A DNA stretch of 55,054 nt from Chthoniobacteraceae bacterium (GCA_947476255.1 CANJPY010000023.1:1-55054); one strand, 5' to 3'. Shown: positions 1-8,924, counted from the stretch's first letter. The notes: generated by a model not told the origin, from the letters alone. A program made the numbers and translations.

Positions 1-59
1 GACAGTTCGATTTGAAAGAGGTCGGGTTGGGCGGAGGATGGTGTTGCTTTAGGCTTCAT
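1..59 (-). CDS. IS5-type transposase, N-terminal fragment (runs off the left edge)
   Basis: The minus strand starts at an ATG at 59 and stays open to the window edge, giving 19 residues that begin MKPKATPSSAQPDLF and continue QIEL. This opening, a short Ser/Pro/Gln stretch followed by a DLF...L block, resembles the N-terminus of IS5-family DDE transposases, where it precedes the DUF772-like region. Only the start is visible, so the catalytic DDE residues cannot be checked. The 225 bases to its right (60-284) hold no gene I can support and probably include the end of the element; I could not define a terminal inverted repeat. Neighbouring recombinase and intron relics support a mobile-element context. 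Confidence 0.45.
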   Translation of the reverse strand, partial: MKPKATPSSAQPDLFQIEL

Positions 60-284
60 CGATTTTGCCAGTTTTTTGAGGCTTTCGACACGATTGCAGA
101 GCAAATCTCATGCCGAATTAAATCTTAAACAAAACAACGGGAGTAGCTTCTGCGCTTATTCAGGATCGACGCATTTAGGATTATTGGTTCAGCCGCTTCC
201 CTCGGGAACGACCTATCGGATTGCGCAACCAGATTGGAGAGCCCCCCATCTTACGACTTCAACGGGTTCTTAGCGAAGTCCGTC

Positions 285-725
285 TCACTGACTTCTACGC
301 CGGCAATTGAGCTGAACGCAGTGCCTATGCCTGCGTCTCCTACGAGAGTGCGCAGAACTGCAACCCGCTGTCAGCCCTGCACCCCCAGTACGCTCCATAA
401 GGCGATTGAATTGCTTGGAAATACCGCCTTTTCCACTTCCACTCTTCCCCGCAAGACTAGGAAAGACGCGAGCCTTACCCATACCACGCGTTCTTGCTTC
501 CAGCCATTCACGAAGGTCAGAGTGAAAAGGCACACCGATGCTCTTCCCAGTTTTTGAAGTTTTGGTCTTTAGAAACCAAGTATCATCGCTACCCGTGTCG
601 ATAGAGCCCCAAGTCAGGTTTGTGAGGTCACCCCGTCGCAACCCAGTGTTGATCCCCACAAGAACAGCTCCATCCCCGTCGCTTAATAGAGTAGAGAGAC
701 GAGGATGGTTTGCGGCCACAACCAC
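285..725 (-). pseudogene. Tyrosine recombinase/phage integrase remnant, broken at both ends
   Basis: The minus-strand reading frame encodes an integrase catalytic core fragment. It has the Arg-I box (NTGLRRGDLTNLTW) and the beta-hairpin with the expected lysine (TSKTGKSIGVPF), followed by a helix (LREWLEAR). The fragment has no N-terminal arm-binding domain. After about position 400 the frame degenerates into an Arg-rich run, and no HxxR box or catalytic Tyr is present. The 5' end merges near 720-735 with sequence derived from a group II intron, so the start codon seen by a gene finder lies in foreign sequence. I read it as a dead recombinase fragment left by an integrated element. Confidence 0.6.
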
Positions 726-734
726 TCCTTGTCC

Positions 735-985
735 TCCTCTCCCCCTCATCGAACCGGACGGGCGGATTTCCCGCATCCGGCTCTCGGGGGCTGTTCTCCG
801 GTTTGCTTCATTTGCATTGCCGTGTGGCGTTCGTGGGGAAACGAGTCAGACCGTATTGCTCATGCAGGCGTTCGTTTCGATACTGCGGCCCGTAATGCGC
901 CCGGCTTGGCGTGGGTGAAAATGGCTTATATTCCTGGTGCGGAATGGTGGTTGGATTCATCCGGCGGCTTCCCCAAGTTTTAGCA
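735..985 (-). mobile_element. Group II intron 3' relic (domain V and flank, no reverse transcriptase)
   Basis: On the minus strand, bases 783 to 751 fold as an intron domain V: an 8-bp lower stem opening with the AGC triad, a three-base CCG bulge on the 3' side, a 4-bp upper stem and a GAAA-containing cap. The flanking sequence translates to phrases such as YGLTRFPTNATRQCK and MREIRPSGSMRGRG, which I recall as common spurious translations of the region downstream of bacterial intron maturase genes. No reverse transcriptase reading frame is present, and no convincing domain VI pairing follows. This is a 3' fragment, not a mobile intron. Confidence 0.5.
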
Positions 986-990
986 GGCGG

Positions 991-1060
991 CGAGGTTATT
1001 AACAGCCTGCCGGGCATGAGCTGGGGGAACCGCCCCGCCCGCAATCTATTAATAACCTCG
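991..1060. repeat. 12-bp perfect inverted repeat with nested GC hairpin
   Basis: CGAGGTTATTAA at 991-1002 is matched by its exact reverse complement at 1049-1060. Inside the 46-base interval, CGGGC (1011-1015) can pair with GCCCG (1037-1041), and GGGG with CCCC around an AACCG loop, so the arms enclose a second stem. It lies between the fumarase stop codon (1117) and the intron relic. It could be a fumarase transcription terminator, although there is no T-run, or the end of a small mobile element. The 7-base core sites of an integron attC are not matched. Confidence 0.6.
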
Positions 1061-1116
1061 GGACACCTATACGGTTTAGGCTTACTGGGCCACGCCTCCG
1101 GTGCGCAACTGTCAGG

Positions 1117-2787
1117 CTACGGTTTCGAGGCCTTTGCCGCTGCCGTAATACCGCCCGGCAAGCAGGCTCCACAACCACTTACAAAAAAGTCGTTCCCCTT
1201 GTCGTCCACAAGGATGAAGGCAGGGAAATTTTCGACCTCTATCTTCCAGACAGCTTCCATTCCCAACTCTGGATACTCGAGCACCTCGACTTTTTTAATA
1301 TTCTCTTTGGCCAGAATAGCCGCAGGCCCGCCGATGCTCCCGAGATAAAAGCCCCCATGCTTTTTACAGGCCTCCGTGACCTGATTGCTCCTGTTTCCTT
1401 TCGCAAGCATAACCATGGAGCCTCCCAAAGACTGGAACAACTCCACATATGAATCCATGCGACCTGCCGTTGTGGGGCCGAAACTTCCCGAGGCATAACC
1501 CACGGGGGTCTTAGCCGGACCGGCGTAGTACACAGGATGTTGTTTAAAATAGTCTGGAAGTCCCTGCCCCGCGTCGACACGTTCCTTGAGTTTTGCATGC
1601 GCAATATCGCGGGCAACAACCAGCGGACCATTCAGGAGCACACGCGTTGTCACAGGGTGCTTGGAGAGCTCGGCGAGTATCTCAGCCATTGGTTTGTGCA
1701 GGTCGATGTGCACAGCGTTGTCGCCCTTGAGAACCCGCGAAGACTCGGGAATAAACCGACCGGGATTCACTTCCATCTGCTCCAACCAGATCCCGTCCTT
1801 GTTGATCTTGGCCTTGATATTCCGATCCGCCGAACACGACACGCCCACGCCCACCGGGCAACTCGCCCCGTGTCTCGGAAGACGAATGACGCGGACGTCC
1901 AGGGCAAAGTATTTGCCGCCAAACTGGGCGCCGATTCCTGTGGTCTGCGCAAGTTTAAGCGCAAGCGCTTCTGCCTCGAGATCCCGGAAAGCGCGGCCAT
2001 GTTCGTTGCCGGTCGTAGGCAGATCATCCAAATACTTGGCGGAAGCAAGCTTCACGATTTTCAGACAGGCTTCCGCACTGGTGCCTCCAATCACAAAAAC
2101 AAGATGGTACGGCGGACACGCAGCTGTTCCGAGAGACCTCATTTTTTCGAGAAAGAACTTCTCCAAAGACTTGGGATTCAGCAACGCCTTGGTTTCTTGA
2201 TACAGAAAAGTTTTGTTCGCTGAACCGCCTCCCTTCGCCACGAAGAGAAATTTGTACTCATCACCTTCACTCGCGTACAGGTCGATTTGCGCCGGCAGGT
2301 TGGTGCCGGTGTTCACCTCGTGAAACATATCGAGCGCCGCCGTCTGAGAGTAACGCAAGTTCTCCTGCGTATAACAGTCGTAAACGCCCTGCGAGATCCA
2401 GTCTGCGTCATTGGCTCCCGTCCATACCTGCTGCCCCTTTTTTGCAACTACAGTGGCGGTCCCAGTATCCTGGCAAAAAGGAAGAATACCTTGGGCGGAG
2501 ATCTCTGCATTTTTGAGCAGGGTCAACGCGACGTACCTGTCGTTTTCAGAGGCCTCGGGATCTTCAAGAATCGCAGCTACTTGTTTCAGATGCTTTTCCC
2601 GGAGCATGAAGGAACAGTCGTGCATGGCCTGTCGTGCCAGAAACGAAAGCACACTGGGCTCAACCTTTAAAACGGGTTTCCCCTCAAACTCCGCAACACT
2701 CACTCCCTCCTTGGAGAGAAGTCGGTAGGAAGTTGAATCTGAGCCAATGGGAAAGGGTTCTTGATAAAAATAAGCGGGAGTCGCCAT
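1117..2787 (-). CDS. fumA: Class I fumarate hydratase, [4Fe-4S] type
   Basis: The 556-residue protein is a class I (heat-labile) fumarase that interconverts fumarate and malate in the cytoplasm as part of the TCA cycle. Length and layout match the single-chain FumA/FumB family: an N-terminal fumarase domain of about 280 residues (box [11 protein letters not shown]), then the [11 protein letters not shown] region, then a C-terminal domain ([29 protein letters not shown]). Cys105, Cys224 and Cys318 fall at the positions expected for the iron-sulfur ligands. Translation starts at the ATG at 2787. It stands alone on the minus strand, bordered downstream by mobile-element debris, but the gene is intact. 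The oxygen-sensitive cluster fits an anaerobic or facultative lifestyle, which is an inference. Confidence 0.93.
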   Translation of the reverse strand: MATPAYFYQEPFPIGSDSTSYRLLSKEGVSVAEFEGKPVLKVEPSVLSFLARQAMHDCSFMLREKHLKQVAAILEDPEASENDRYVALTLLKNAEISAQGILPFCQDTGTATVVAKKGQQVWTGANDADWISQGVYDCYTQENLRYSQTAALDMFHEVNTGTNLPAQIDLYASEGDEYKFLFVAKGGGSANKTFLYQETKALLNPKSLEKFFLEKMRSLGTAACPPYHLVFVIGGTSAEACLKIVKLASAKYLDDLPTTGNEHGRAFRDLEAEALALKLAQTTGIGAQFGGKYFALDVRVIRLPRHGASCPVGVGVSCSADRNIKAKINKDGIWLEQMEVNPGRFIPESSRVLKGDNAVHIDLHKPMAEILAELSKHPVTTRVLLNGPLVVARDIAHAKLKERVDAGQGLPDYFKQHPVYYAGPAKTPVGYASGSFGPTTAGRMDSYVELFQSLGGSMVMLAKGNRSNQVTEACKKHGGFYLGSIGGPAAILAKENIKKVEVLEYPELGMEAVWKIEVENFPAFILVDDKGNDFFVSGCGACLPGGITAAAKASKP

Positions 2788-3159
2788 GGAAAGACCCTAC
2801 CGAATGAAACGCCAGTGTGACCACTATTTCTGCTCGCCCGACTGCCGATAATCTCGGGACCGAAGGATAAAACTCGCGCTGAGGGCTGCGCGGCTGCGCA
2901 CGAGTGAACCCACCACCATAATCCGCCAGGTAGGTTCGCTTTGTGGTGGGGTGCCGAAAGATCACAAGCGAACCCAGATTACTGGAATAGATCTCGAGCT
3001 CAAAGAAATCCTTTGGAAACCAGTCGGGAGCCGGAATCGCAAGCTTCCAGCGACTGTTCCATAAGCCTTGCCCTAAGCGCTGGTCGATTCTTCAAAAAGA
3101 TCAGCACAGTCGCTGACTCTCGCTAGCCTGCGCGCTTGGAAAAGGGTAAAATTTGACGC
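2788..3159. other. Intergenic gap, no supported gene
   Basis: This 372-base gap separates divergent fumA and the kinase-like gene and presumably holds both promoters. A minus-strand frame is open for about 150 codons through it, but it has no ATG, would overlap the first 100 bases of fumA in another frame, and matches nothing I recognise. I saw no convincing promoter, RNA gene or repeat. Confidence 0.4.
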
Positions 3160-3963
3160 ATGACCCCTGATGGACTGATCGCCGTGACTCCGCGCCACTC
3201 TGTACGTCTGGCGCAGGAGTATCACCATCTCGTCTTCCACCCTCCGGGCAATGACTTCGTGGTACGCACCCTTGCCCATCGGAGCGCGGGGGGGATGCCC
3301 CTCATGGCCGCAGAATTAGTCCTCGCTGGGAGTGAAACGCGCGCCAAGTACCCCCTCACTGAAACCTACCCGCTGCACTTTCGAAAAACCTACTTTCCTG
3401 CGAGTCTCCATGGGGATCCTCAAGTAGAATTCGAGCGCCAATCCCGTGCATCTGAACTACTTCCCGTCCCTCCTCCGCTTGGTTGGTCTCCCCTCACCTT
3501 TCGAAGCTGTTTTCTGCCGGGAAAACCGTACGACCGCATCTCCCCTTTTGGTGTTGAGCCAGAGGAGGCAAACATTCAGGTGGCGCTGGGACTGGAATTA
3601 GCGGCAGCGGCAGGACTGTGGCATCTTCTGGCGCAGGCGTTTTCCCACGTCAATACCCTGCATGAGTCAGGTTTTATCCATGGGGATTTGGAGCTCCACA
3701 ACCTTATCATGTGTCCCTCGCCCCTGGAAATTCACCTGATTGACTTTGAAAACGCGCGCGACAAACACGAACTCAGCGATTCTCTTTGGAACACACGCTG
3801 CGCCAAAGACCTTCGCCTGATTTTGAGGGAAGCCGTATACGTGCAATGCCGGCTCGGAGCACAAACCGGCTCCATGGCCGAAGCAGTCCAGCGCAATTTC
3901 GACGCGCTCTTCAACTCCCCGAACCTTTTCCGGCGCGCCATCCAACGGCAGGCCGGCCTCTAA
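3160..3963 (+). CDS. Kinase-fold protein, LPS kinase/aminoglycoside phosphotransferase-like
   Basis: The 267-residue protein carries the kinase catalytic signature GFIHGDLELHNLIM (about residues 167-180), followed by LIDFEN, which supply the catalytic Asp, the metal-binding Asn and a DFE in place of DFG. Upstream, FRKTYF and a following Glu-rich helix could provide the phosphate-binding Lys/Glu pair, and PPPLGW...FLPG resembles the hinge of LPS-heptose/Kdo kinases. A clear glycine loop is not visible. There is no signal peptide or membrane segment, so it should be cytoplasmic. The substrate is unknown; a sugar or cell-envelope molecule is more likely than a protein. It is followed after about 140 bases by a cell-wall carboxypeptidase on the same strand. 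Confidence 0.65.
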   Translation: MTPDGLIAVTPRHSVRLAQEYHHLVFHPPGNDFVVRTLAHRSAGGMPLMAAELVLAGSETRAKYPLTETYPLHFRKTYFPASLHGDPQVEFERQSRASELLPVPPPLGWSPLTFRSCFLPGKPYDRISPFGVEPEEANIQVALGLELAAAAGLWHLLAQAFSHVNTLHESGFIHGDLELHNLIMCPSPLEIHLIDFENARDKHELSDSLWNTRCAKDLRLILREAVYVQCRLGAQTGSMAEAVQRNFDALFNSPNLFRRAIQRQAGL

Positions 3964-4106
3964 GACTGACATTCGCACGTCCAACCCGCTTCCCAAGGTT
4001 CCAGCGCCTATCACAAGGTGAAAATGCGCAGCGCAGGGAATTCTCAGGTGCAGACTGACTTCTCTTGCGTTAGTCAAAGGTGTTATTAGTGTTCCCCACC
4101 TGCTCC

Positions 4107-5081
4107 ATGAAAATTCAGTTACGCGATTTTTTTCTCCTCGCCGCCACCTTTGGCGCCGCGAACATTTCAAGCACAAACTCGATTGCGCAAACACCTTCAG
4201 CAAGCGCCTTCATCGTCATTGACCATCACAGCGGCCATGTGCTTAAGGAATTTAACGCGAATAAAAAGCTTCAAGTTGCAAGCCTCACGAAGATTGCAAC
4301 AGCAGTTGTTGTTTTAGATTGGGCGAACGCGAGCGGACAAAATCTAGATCAACTCGCGACAGTTCCAACCCTCCGGCCCGAACTTGCAAATACTCAGGGT
4401 ATCCAGTGGTCACCAGGAGACCGAGTCTCCCTGAAAGACCTTTTATACGCGGCCCTGTTGCAGTCGGACAATGTCGCGGCCGAAACTCTTTCCTCGCACG
4501 TAGGGCGAGCACTTTCCGGGGGCAAGGACCCGGAATTACACGGGCTTTCCTTCATATCTCAAATGAATGCTCTGGCACGCAAACTGGACATGTCTGACAC
4601 CCGTTTCCTGAACCCACACGGACTCGAAAGTCTTGAGCGTAAATTGCCCTACTCTACCGCCGAAGACATCGCCAAGCTGAGCGCGTATGCGATGAGCAAT
4701 CCAGCGTTCTTATTTATAGTGTCGCAGAAAGAACGGAAAATAACCCTCCAGAAGGCGGACACTTCCAAACTAGACTACAAGCTCGTCAATACGAACCAAC
4801 TCGTCGGCAAAAGCTCCATCGACGGCATCAAAACCGGCACCACCAAACGCGCGGGCGAGTGTGTGGCCATCTCGGCGGCACGGTCCCCTGAGACGCGCAA
4901 AGACGGGGCAACGTTCTTTATCACCCCGCGCAGACTCGAAGTCGTTGTTCTCGGCTCAAGCAACCGTTTTCCAGAAGCGGAGGCTTTGCTTCAAGAAGGA
5001 TGGACGCAACATGAAGCCTGGGTGGCAGCAGGCCGCCCCGAGACTCCACGTCCTCAAAAACGCTCCAAACTGGGTTTCTAA
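4107..5081 (+). CDS. D-alanyl-D-alanine carboxypeptidase, peptidase S11 (PBP5/6 family)
   Basis: This penicillin-binding protein trims the terminal D-Ala from peptidoglycan stem peptides in the periplasm. From the ATG at 4107 the 324-residue product has a signal peptide (about residues 1-27, cleaved near SIA-QT) and the three catalytic motifs: SLTK at 59-62, SDN at 120-122 and KTG at 242-244. A GTG nine codons upstream (4080) is possible but would spoil the signal peptide. It lacks most of the C-terminal beta-sandwich and amphipathic anchor of Escherichia coli PBP5; a short basic tail (RPQKRSKLGF) is present. Its stop codon overlaps that of convergent mqnA by a few bases. Confidence 0.88.
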   Translation: MKIQLRDFFLLAATFGAANISSTNSIAQTPSASAFIVIDHHSGHVLKEFNANKKLQVASLTKIATAVVVLDWANASGQNLDQLATVPTLRPELANTQGIQWSPGDRVSLKDLLYAALLQSDNVAAETLSSHVGRALSGGKDPELHGLSFISQMNALARKLDMSDTRFLNPHGLESLERKLPYSTAEDIAKLSAYAMSNPAFLFIVSQKERKITLQKADTSKLDYKLVNTNQLVGKSSIDGIKTGTTKRAGECVAISAARSPETRKDGATFFITPRRLEVVVLGSSNRFPEAEALLQEGWTQHEAWVAAGRPETPRPQKRSKLGF

Positions 5082-5875
5082 ACAAATTCGAGAGCAACCC
5101 GGTTCTCCTCGACCAATTCAAGCCTCTCCAATTCTTGAGAGAAACGCGCCAATCCTGCGCGCTCAGGCGCTCCAAGTTGAAAGCGGATGTGCTCTCTTAA
5201 ATATCGGGTCGCAAAGGCTTCCCCGAAATCTGTGTCGGCTCCCGCGATTTCGGAAATCGCTCGCTGCCCCGCTTCCGATACAGCTCGGAATGCATCCGCA
5301 ACATGCGGGGCGCAGGCAAGACCGCGCCGCAACACCCAGACAGCATACACAAACGGCATGCCCGTCCAAGCCGTCCACTGCTCCCCTAAATCCCAAAACT
5401 GCACCCCGTCCCCCGCCCTCTCCGACTCCATCCGGCAAGCGATGGCCTGGTTGCCAATCAGCAGACGTCCAAGAGCAGAGTTTGTCTGATTACCCGCACT
5501 CTCGGGAAGCAGCGCCACGCGCCGCTTCCACACCCCCGAAGCCAACACCTGAAAAAGATGAATCGACGTCAAGGAAGCAGGGTCCGCAGTCACAGCCACC
5601 AGCCCCTCGATCGGTCGCTGATGCGCCACAAAGACCGAATACACGGGCCCGGCACTGCCAATTCCCACCCCATCCACCACAAGATACCTCTCCGGCGTAC
5701 GCAATAACTCCACCACAGGAACCAGCGCTGCATCCAAATCGCCCGCACGCAAGCGCGCCGCAAGCTGACTCGGGTGGGCCAGTGCGATGTCTGGCAACCC
5801 GTGAATCAACGGCCGGCTGTTGAGGTATTGCACGCAACCGATCCTCAATCCCGCAAGAGGGTTCGGACGTTTCAT
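5078..5875 (-). CDS. mqnA: Chorismate dehydratase, futalosine pathway
   Basis: MqnA converts chorismate to 3-enolpyruvylbenzoate, the first step of the futalosine route to menaquinone. The 265-residue product begins MKRPNPLAGLRIGCVQYLNSRPL, where the GCVQYLNSRPL opening is the family signature, followed by the DLDAALVPVVE and YSVFV regions of the periplasmic-binding-protein-like fold. The start at 5875 overlaps the stop of mqnE in an ATGA arrangement, so the two genes are translationally coupled. A longer frame reaching 5950 is only read-through inside mqnE. Other pathway genes (mqnB, mqnC, mqnD) are not in the window. Confidence 0.9.
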   Translation of the reverse strand: MKRPNPLAGLRIGCVQYLNSRPLIHGLPDIALAHPSQLAARLRAGDLDAALVPVVELLRTPERYLVVDGVGIGSAGPVYSVFVAHQRPIEGLVAVTADPASLTSIHLFQVLASGVWKRRVALLPESAGNQTNSALGRLLIGNQAIACRMESERAGDGVQFWDLGEQWTAWTGMPFVYAVWVLRRGLACAPHVADAFRAVSEAGQRAISEIAGADTDFGEAFATRYLREHIRFQLGAPERAGLARFSQELERLELVEENRVALEFV

Positions 5876-7038
5876 GCGCTTGCGGGCGCTCCCGCACGCG
5901 GCACCTTGGGCTGCGCCGCAGCACCAGACGGGCTCAACCGTCTGTACCACGTGTCACGAGGCACAGGATCGCGTCCCGCCTCGCGGATCGCTTTTTCAAA
6001 CGCGCCCTGGCTCTGTCCCAAAGGGGTCTTGGCGCCTGCCATGTGAAAGATCTTTTCCTCCATGATCGTTCCATGCAGATCATCCACTCCGTAATTGAGC
6101 GCCAAAGCCGCCAGAGGCAGGCCAAAACTGATCCAGTAGGCCGTGATGTGCTCGAAATTATCCAGGTAAAGGCGGCTTACGGCAAGGGTCCGCAGTTCGT
6201 CCGCCGCTGTGGTGGGAGGAATGTGCGCCAGCGCCGTGGTTTCCGGCACGAAGGCGAAGGGAATGAAGGCGGTGAAGCCGGCCGTGCGGTCCTGCAGGCC
6301 GCGCAACAAACGAAGATGCTCCACACGCTGCTCCAGCGTTTCGACATGTCCAAAAAGCATGGTCGCCGTACTCCGCATCCCCATCCCATGCCATGCCTCA
6401 TGCACCTCCAGCCATTCCTCCGCCGTTTCCTTCCCCCGGCAAATGCGGTCCCGCACCCCCTGATCAAATATCTCCGCGCCCCCACCGGTCAAAGCTCCGA
6501 GACCGGCCTTCTTGAGCAGACCCAGGGTTTCCTCCAGGGGTTTCTTGAAAATACGGTCCGCCAGATGACGTATCTCAATGGCTGTAAAAGCTTTGAGAAA
6601 TAAATTTGGATCCAAAGCGCGCAGCGTTTCCAGCAGCTCCAGGTACCAGGAAGCGGGAAGCGTCGGATGCAAACCGCCCACCATATGCACCTCGGTGATC
6701 CCATGTTCCAAGCCGGTCTTTACCTTCCCCGCGATTTCCGCAATCGAGAGTTCAAAGGCATGGGCATCGCGTTTTTTGGCGCTAAAGGCACAGAACTGGC
6801 AGGAAAGAATACAAAGGTTTGAATAGTTGACATACAGATTGCGGATGTATGTCGCCACGTTCCCGTTTTTGCGTTCACGCAGAATATTAGCAAGGATCCC
6901 GAGCGCATTCAGATCGGGGTGTTGAAAGAGAAACAGGGCGTCCCCTTCCGTGAGCCGGACCCCGGCAAGCACCTTGTCGTAAATGGGCCGCAGATCAGGC
7001 GGCAGGAGCCGTGCTGCCGAGGGTGAAAACGAATCCAT
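5872..7038 (-). CDS. mqnE: Aminodeoxyfutalosine synthase (radical SAM)
   Basis: MqnE joins 3-enolpyruvylbenzoate to S-adenosylmethionine to form aminofutalosine. The 388-residue protein carries the radical SAM cluster motif as C76, C80 and C83 (CILSCQFCAF), preceded by VNYSNL and followed by MVGGLHPTLP and GGGAEIF. The segment MEEKIFHMAGAKTPLG near the C-terminus points to MqnE rather than the related cyclase MqnC, as does the N-terminal layout (RLTEGDALFLF...ALGILANILRERK). It is first in a two-gene unit with mqnA. The product, menaquinone, is the likely electron acceptor of the complex I encoded 28 kb away, which is an inference from pathway knowledge. Confidence 0.9.
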   Translation of the reverse strand: MDSFSPSAARLLPPDLRPIYDKVLAGVRLTEGDALFLFQHPDLNALGILANILRERKNGNVATYIRNLYVNYSNLCILSCQFCAFSAKKRDAHAFELSIAEIAGKVKTGLEHGITEVHMVGGLHPTLPASWYLELLETLRALDPNLFLKAFTAIEIRHLADRIFKKPLEETLGLLKKAGLGALTGGGAEIFDQGVRDRICRGKETAEEWLEVHEAWHGMGMRSTATMLFGHVETLEQRVEHLRLLRGLQDRTAGFTAFIPFAFVPETTALAHIPPTTAADELRTLAVSRLYLDNFEHITAYWISFGLPLAALALNYGVDDLHGTIMEEKIFHMAGAKTPLGQSQGAFEKAIREAGRDPVPRDTWYRRLSPSGAAAQPKVPRAGAPASA

Positions 7039-7091
7039 AGAAGTAAAAATCGCGGTTGCAAGGGCCTTGCGCGGGCCCCGGCGCTTCTCCT

Positions 7092-8699
7092 TTACGAAGT
7101 CAAAGCTGCGCGCTCATTTCCAAAACCACCTGTCTTTTCGAGGAAATAATCGTAGCCGCCAGGAAAGGGCGTCACCGTCCCGTTGTTCACATGCAAGACC
7201 TTGGTGGCAAGCTTGCGGATGAAATGGACGTCATGCGAAATAAAGATTAGGGTGCCCTCGTAGTGCTGGAGGGCCAGAATCAGGGACTCCACCGTATGAA
7301 TATCCAAGTGCGTGGTGGGCTCATCCATGAGCAGCAGATTTGGGGGATCCACAAGGAACTTGATCAGGTTGAGGCGCGTCTTTTCGCCGCCGCTCAGCAC
7401 GGATGTTTTTTTGTAAATATCATCCTTCCGAAACAGGAAGCTTCCCAAAATCCCGCGGGCCTCGTTTTCAGCGAGCGTCGGAGCCGTATCCATGACCTCC
7501 TGTAACACGTTTTTCTCCGGGTCCAGCGTGGCCGCTCTGTGCTGACTGAAATACCCCAGCTTCACGTTCAGGCCGAGCCTGCACTCGCCCTTCTGATACG
7601 CCAACACGCCCGCGATGATCTTCATGAGCGTGCTCTTGCCCGCACCATTTGGCCCCACCAACACCGTGCGCTCGTCCCGCTCGATGTCCAGATTCAGTCC
7701 GCGATAAACAGGGAATTCTCCGTAAGCCATGTGCAGGTTCTCAATGGCCACCACTTTGGCCCCACTGCGCACGGGTTGCGGAATGATAAAGCGGAACGGC
7801 TTGCGTGGCGCGATGGGCTTCTCCACCAACTCCATGCGCTCAATCTGCTTGAGCTTGCTCATGGCCTGCGAAGCCTTCGACGCCACCTGGCGGAAACGGT
7901 CGTAAAACTCACGCAGTGCTGAAATCTCCTTCTGCTGGTTTTTATAGGCCGTGTTCTGTCGTTCGTACGCCTCCTCCCGCTGCTCAAGGTAGGCGGTATA
8001 GTTCCCCTTCCACTCAAAGAGTTGGCGCTCTGAAATCTCAAAAACGTTCTCCACGATTTCGTCCATAAACTGGCGGTCGTGAGAGATCAGCAAAACAGCG
8101 CCCGAGTAGGATTTAAGATAAGCCTGGAGCCACAGCAAGGAGACGAGGTCGAGGTGGTTTGTGGGTTCGTCCAGCATCAGGAGGTCCGGTTCCATCACCA
8201 GAAGCCGGGCCAAATGGGCGCGCATCACCCAACCGCCGCTCATTGTCCGGGCGGGCCGCTCGTAGTCACCATCCTTGTACCCAAGACCCGCGAGCATCTT
8301 TTTCGCCTTCGCATCCACCTTGGGATTCGTGAGGGCCTCGTGTTTTGCAGAAGCTTCCATGTACTCAGGGCCGTCCACTGTTCCCGCAGCTTCCAGCGCA
8401 CGCAGCGTCTTTTCCAGAAGCGGCACTTCCGTGGCGCGACCCGTGGCGATATCGAGAACGGTTTCATCGCCAACGGCTTCCGCTTCCTGCGGCAAAAATC
8501 CCACCATCGTCCACGGATCCCTCTCCACCGTGCCCGAATCAGGTTCGTCTTTGGCAAGAATGATCGAAAACAGCGTGCTCTTTCCCGCTCCATTCGGCCC
8601 CACCAAGGCGACACGCTCGCCGTAGTTCACCTGCATGGAAGCATTTTCAAACAGCACGTTGCCCCCATGGGACTTTTTGAGATTGCGAATGGTAAGCAT
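7092..8699 (-). CDS. ABC-F family ATPase (ribosome-associated)
   Basis: The 535-residue protein has two tandem ABC ATPase domains and no membrane segments, the hallmark of ABC-F translation factors such as EttA, Uup and YbiT. Both Walker A motifs read GPNGAGKS (about residues 35-42 and in the second half). The signatures are MSGGW and LSGGE, and the Walker B segments run LMLDEPTNHLD and LLMDEPTTHLD. Between the domains a charged helical linker of about 80 residues (YLEQREEAYERQ...SKLKQIERME) corresponds to the P-site tRNA interaction motif. The length best fits the YbiT-like subgroup, but I cannot place it firmly. Family knowledge suggests a role in easing stalled ribosomes. It lies 53 bases upstream of mqnE on the same strand. 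Confidence 0.88.
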   Translation of the reverse strand: MLTIRNLKKSHGGNVLFENASMQVNYGERVALVGPNGAGKSTLFSIILAKDEPDSGTVERDPWTMVGFLPQEAEAVGDETVLDIATGRATEVPLLEKTLRALEAAGTVDGPEYMEASAKHEALTNPKVDAKAKKMLAGLGYKDGDYERPARTMSGGWVMRAHLARLLVMEPDLLMLDEPTNHLDLVSLLWLQAYLKSYSGAVLLISHDRQFMDEIVENVFEISERQLFEWKGNYTAYLEQREEAYERQNTAYKNQQKEISALREFYDRFRQVASKASQAMSKLKQIERMELVEKPIAPRKPFRFIIPQPVRSGAKVVAIENLHMAYGEFPVYRGLNLDIERDERTVLVGPNGAGKSTLMKIIAGVLAYQKGECRLGLNVKLGYFSQHRAATLDPEKNVLQEVMDTAPTLAENEARGILGSFLFRKDDIYKKTSVLSGGEKTRLNLIKFLVDPPNLLLMDEPTTHLDIHTVESLILALQHYEGTLIFISHDVHFIRKLATKVLHVNNGTVTPFPGGYDYFLEKTGGFGNERAALTS

Positions 8700-8840
8700 G
8701 GAATAAACGGCCCTGTACTATGCGCGGGCTCTGGAACGGATTCAACGGGAGAAATAACAAAGCGCAGGGGCGGGAAATCTGGGAGCGCGTCTCCTCCCAA
8801 TTCGACCGGACACAAAGCAAAGAAGAAGTCCCACCCGGCT

Positions 8841-8903
8841 GGCCACGGTTGGCCACGGTTGGCCACGGTTGGCCACGGTCGGCCACGGTTGGCCACGGCT
8901 GGC
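8841..8903. repeat. Six tandem copies of a 10-bp unit (GGCCACGGTT)
   Basis: Six head-to-tail copies of GGCCACGGTT run from 8841 to 8900, with T-to-C changes at the ends of copies 4 and 6, and a partial seventh unit follows. They sit in the 225-base space between the kamA stop and the start of the ABC-F gene, about 140 bases before the latter. The period matches one DNA helical turn. No spacer sequences are present, so it is not a CRISPR. Slippage could change the copy number between strains. Confidence 0.95.
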
Positions 8904-8924
8904 GATTTTCACCCCCCGTGTTCC

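Noticed and set aside
991-1060. Possible integron attC site beside the recombinase fragment
   Set aside because: The arms do not carry the 7-base core sites in the needed orientation, and no IntI-like extra domain is seen in the recombinase fragment.
2684-3110. Open minus-strand frame spanning the gap in front of fumA
   Set aside because: It has no ATG start, overlaps the fumA N-terminus in another frame and shows no recognisable motif; a decayed gene cannot be ruled out.
8841-8903. Possible CRISPR array
   Set aside because: The units are 10 bases long and directly joined, with no spacers and no cas genes nearby.
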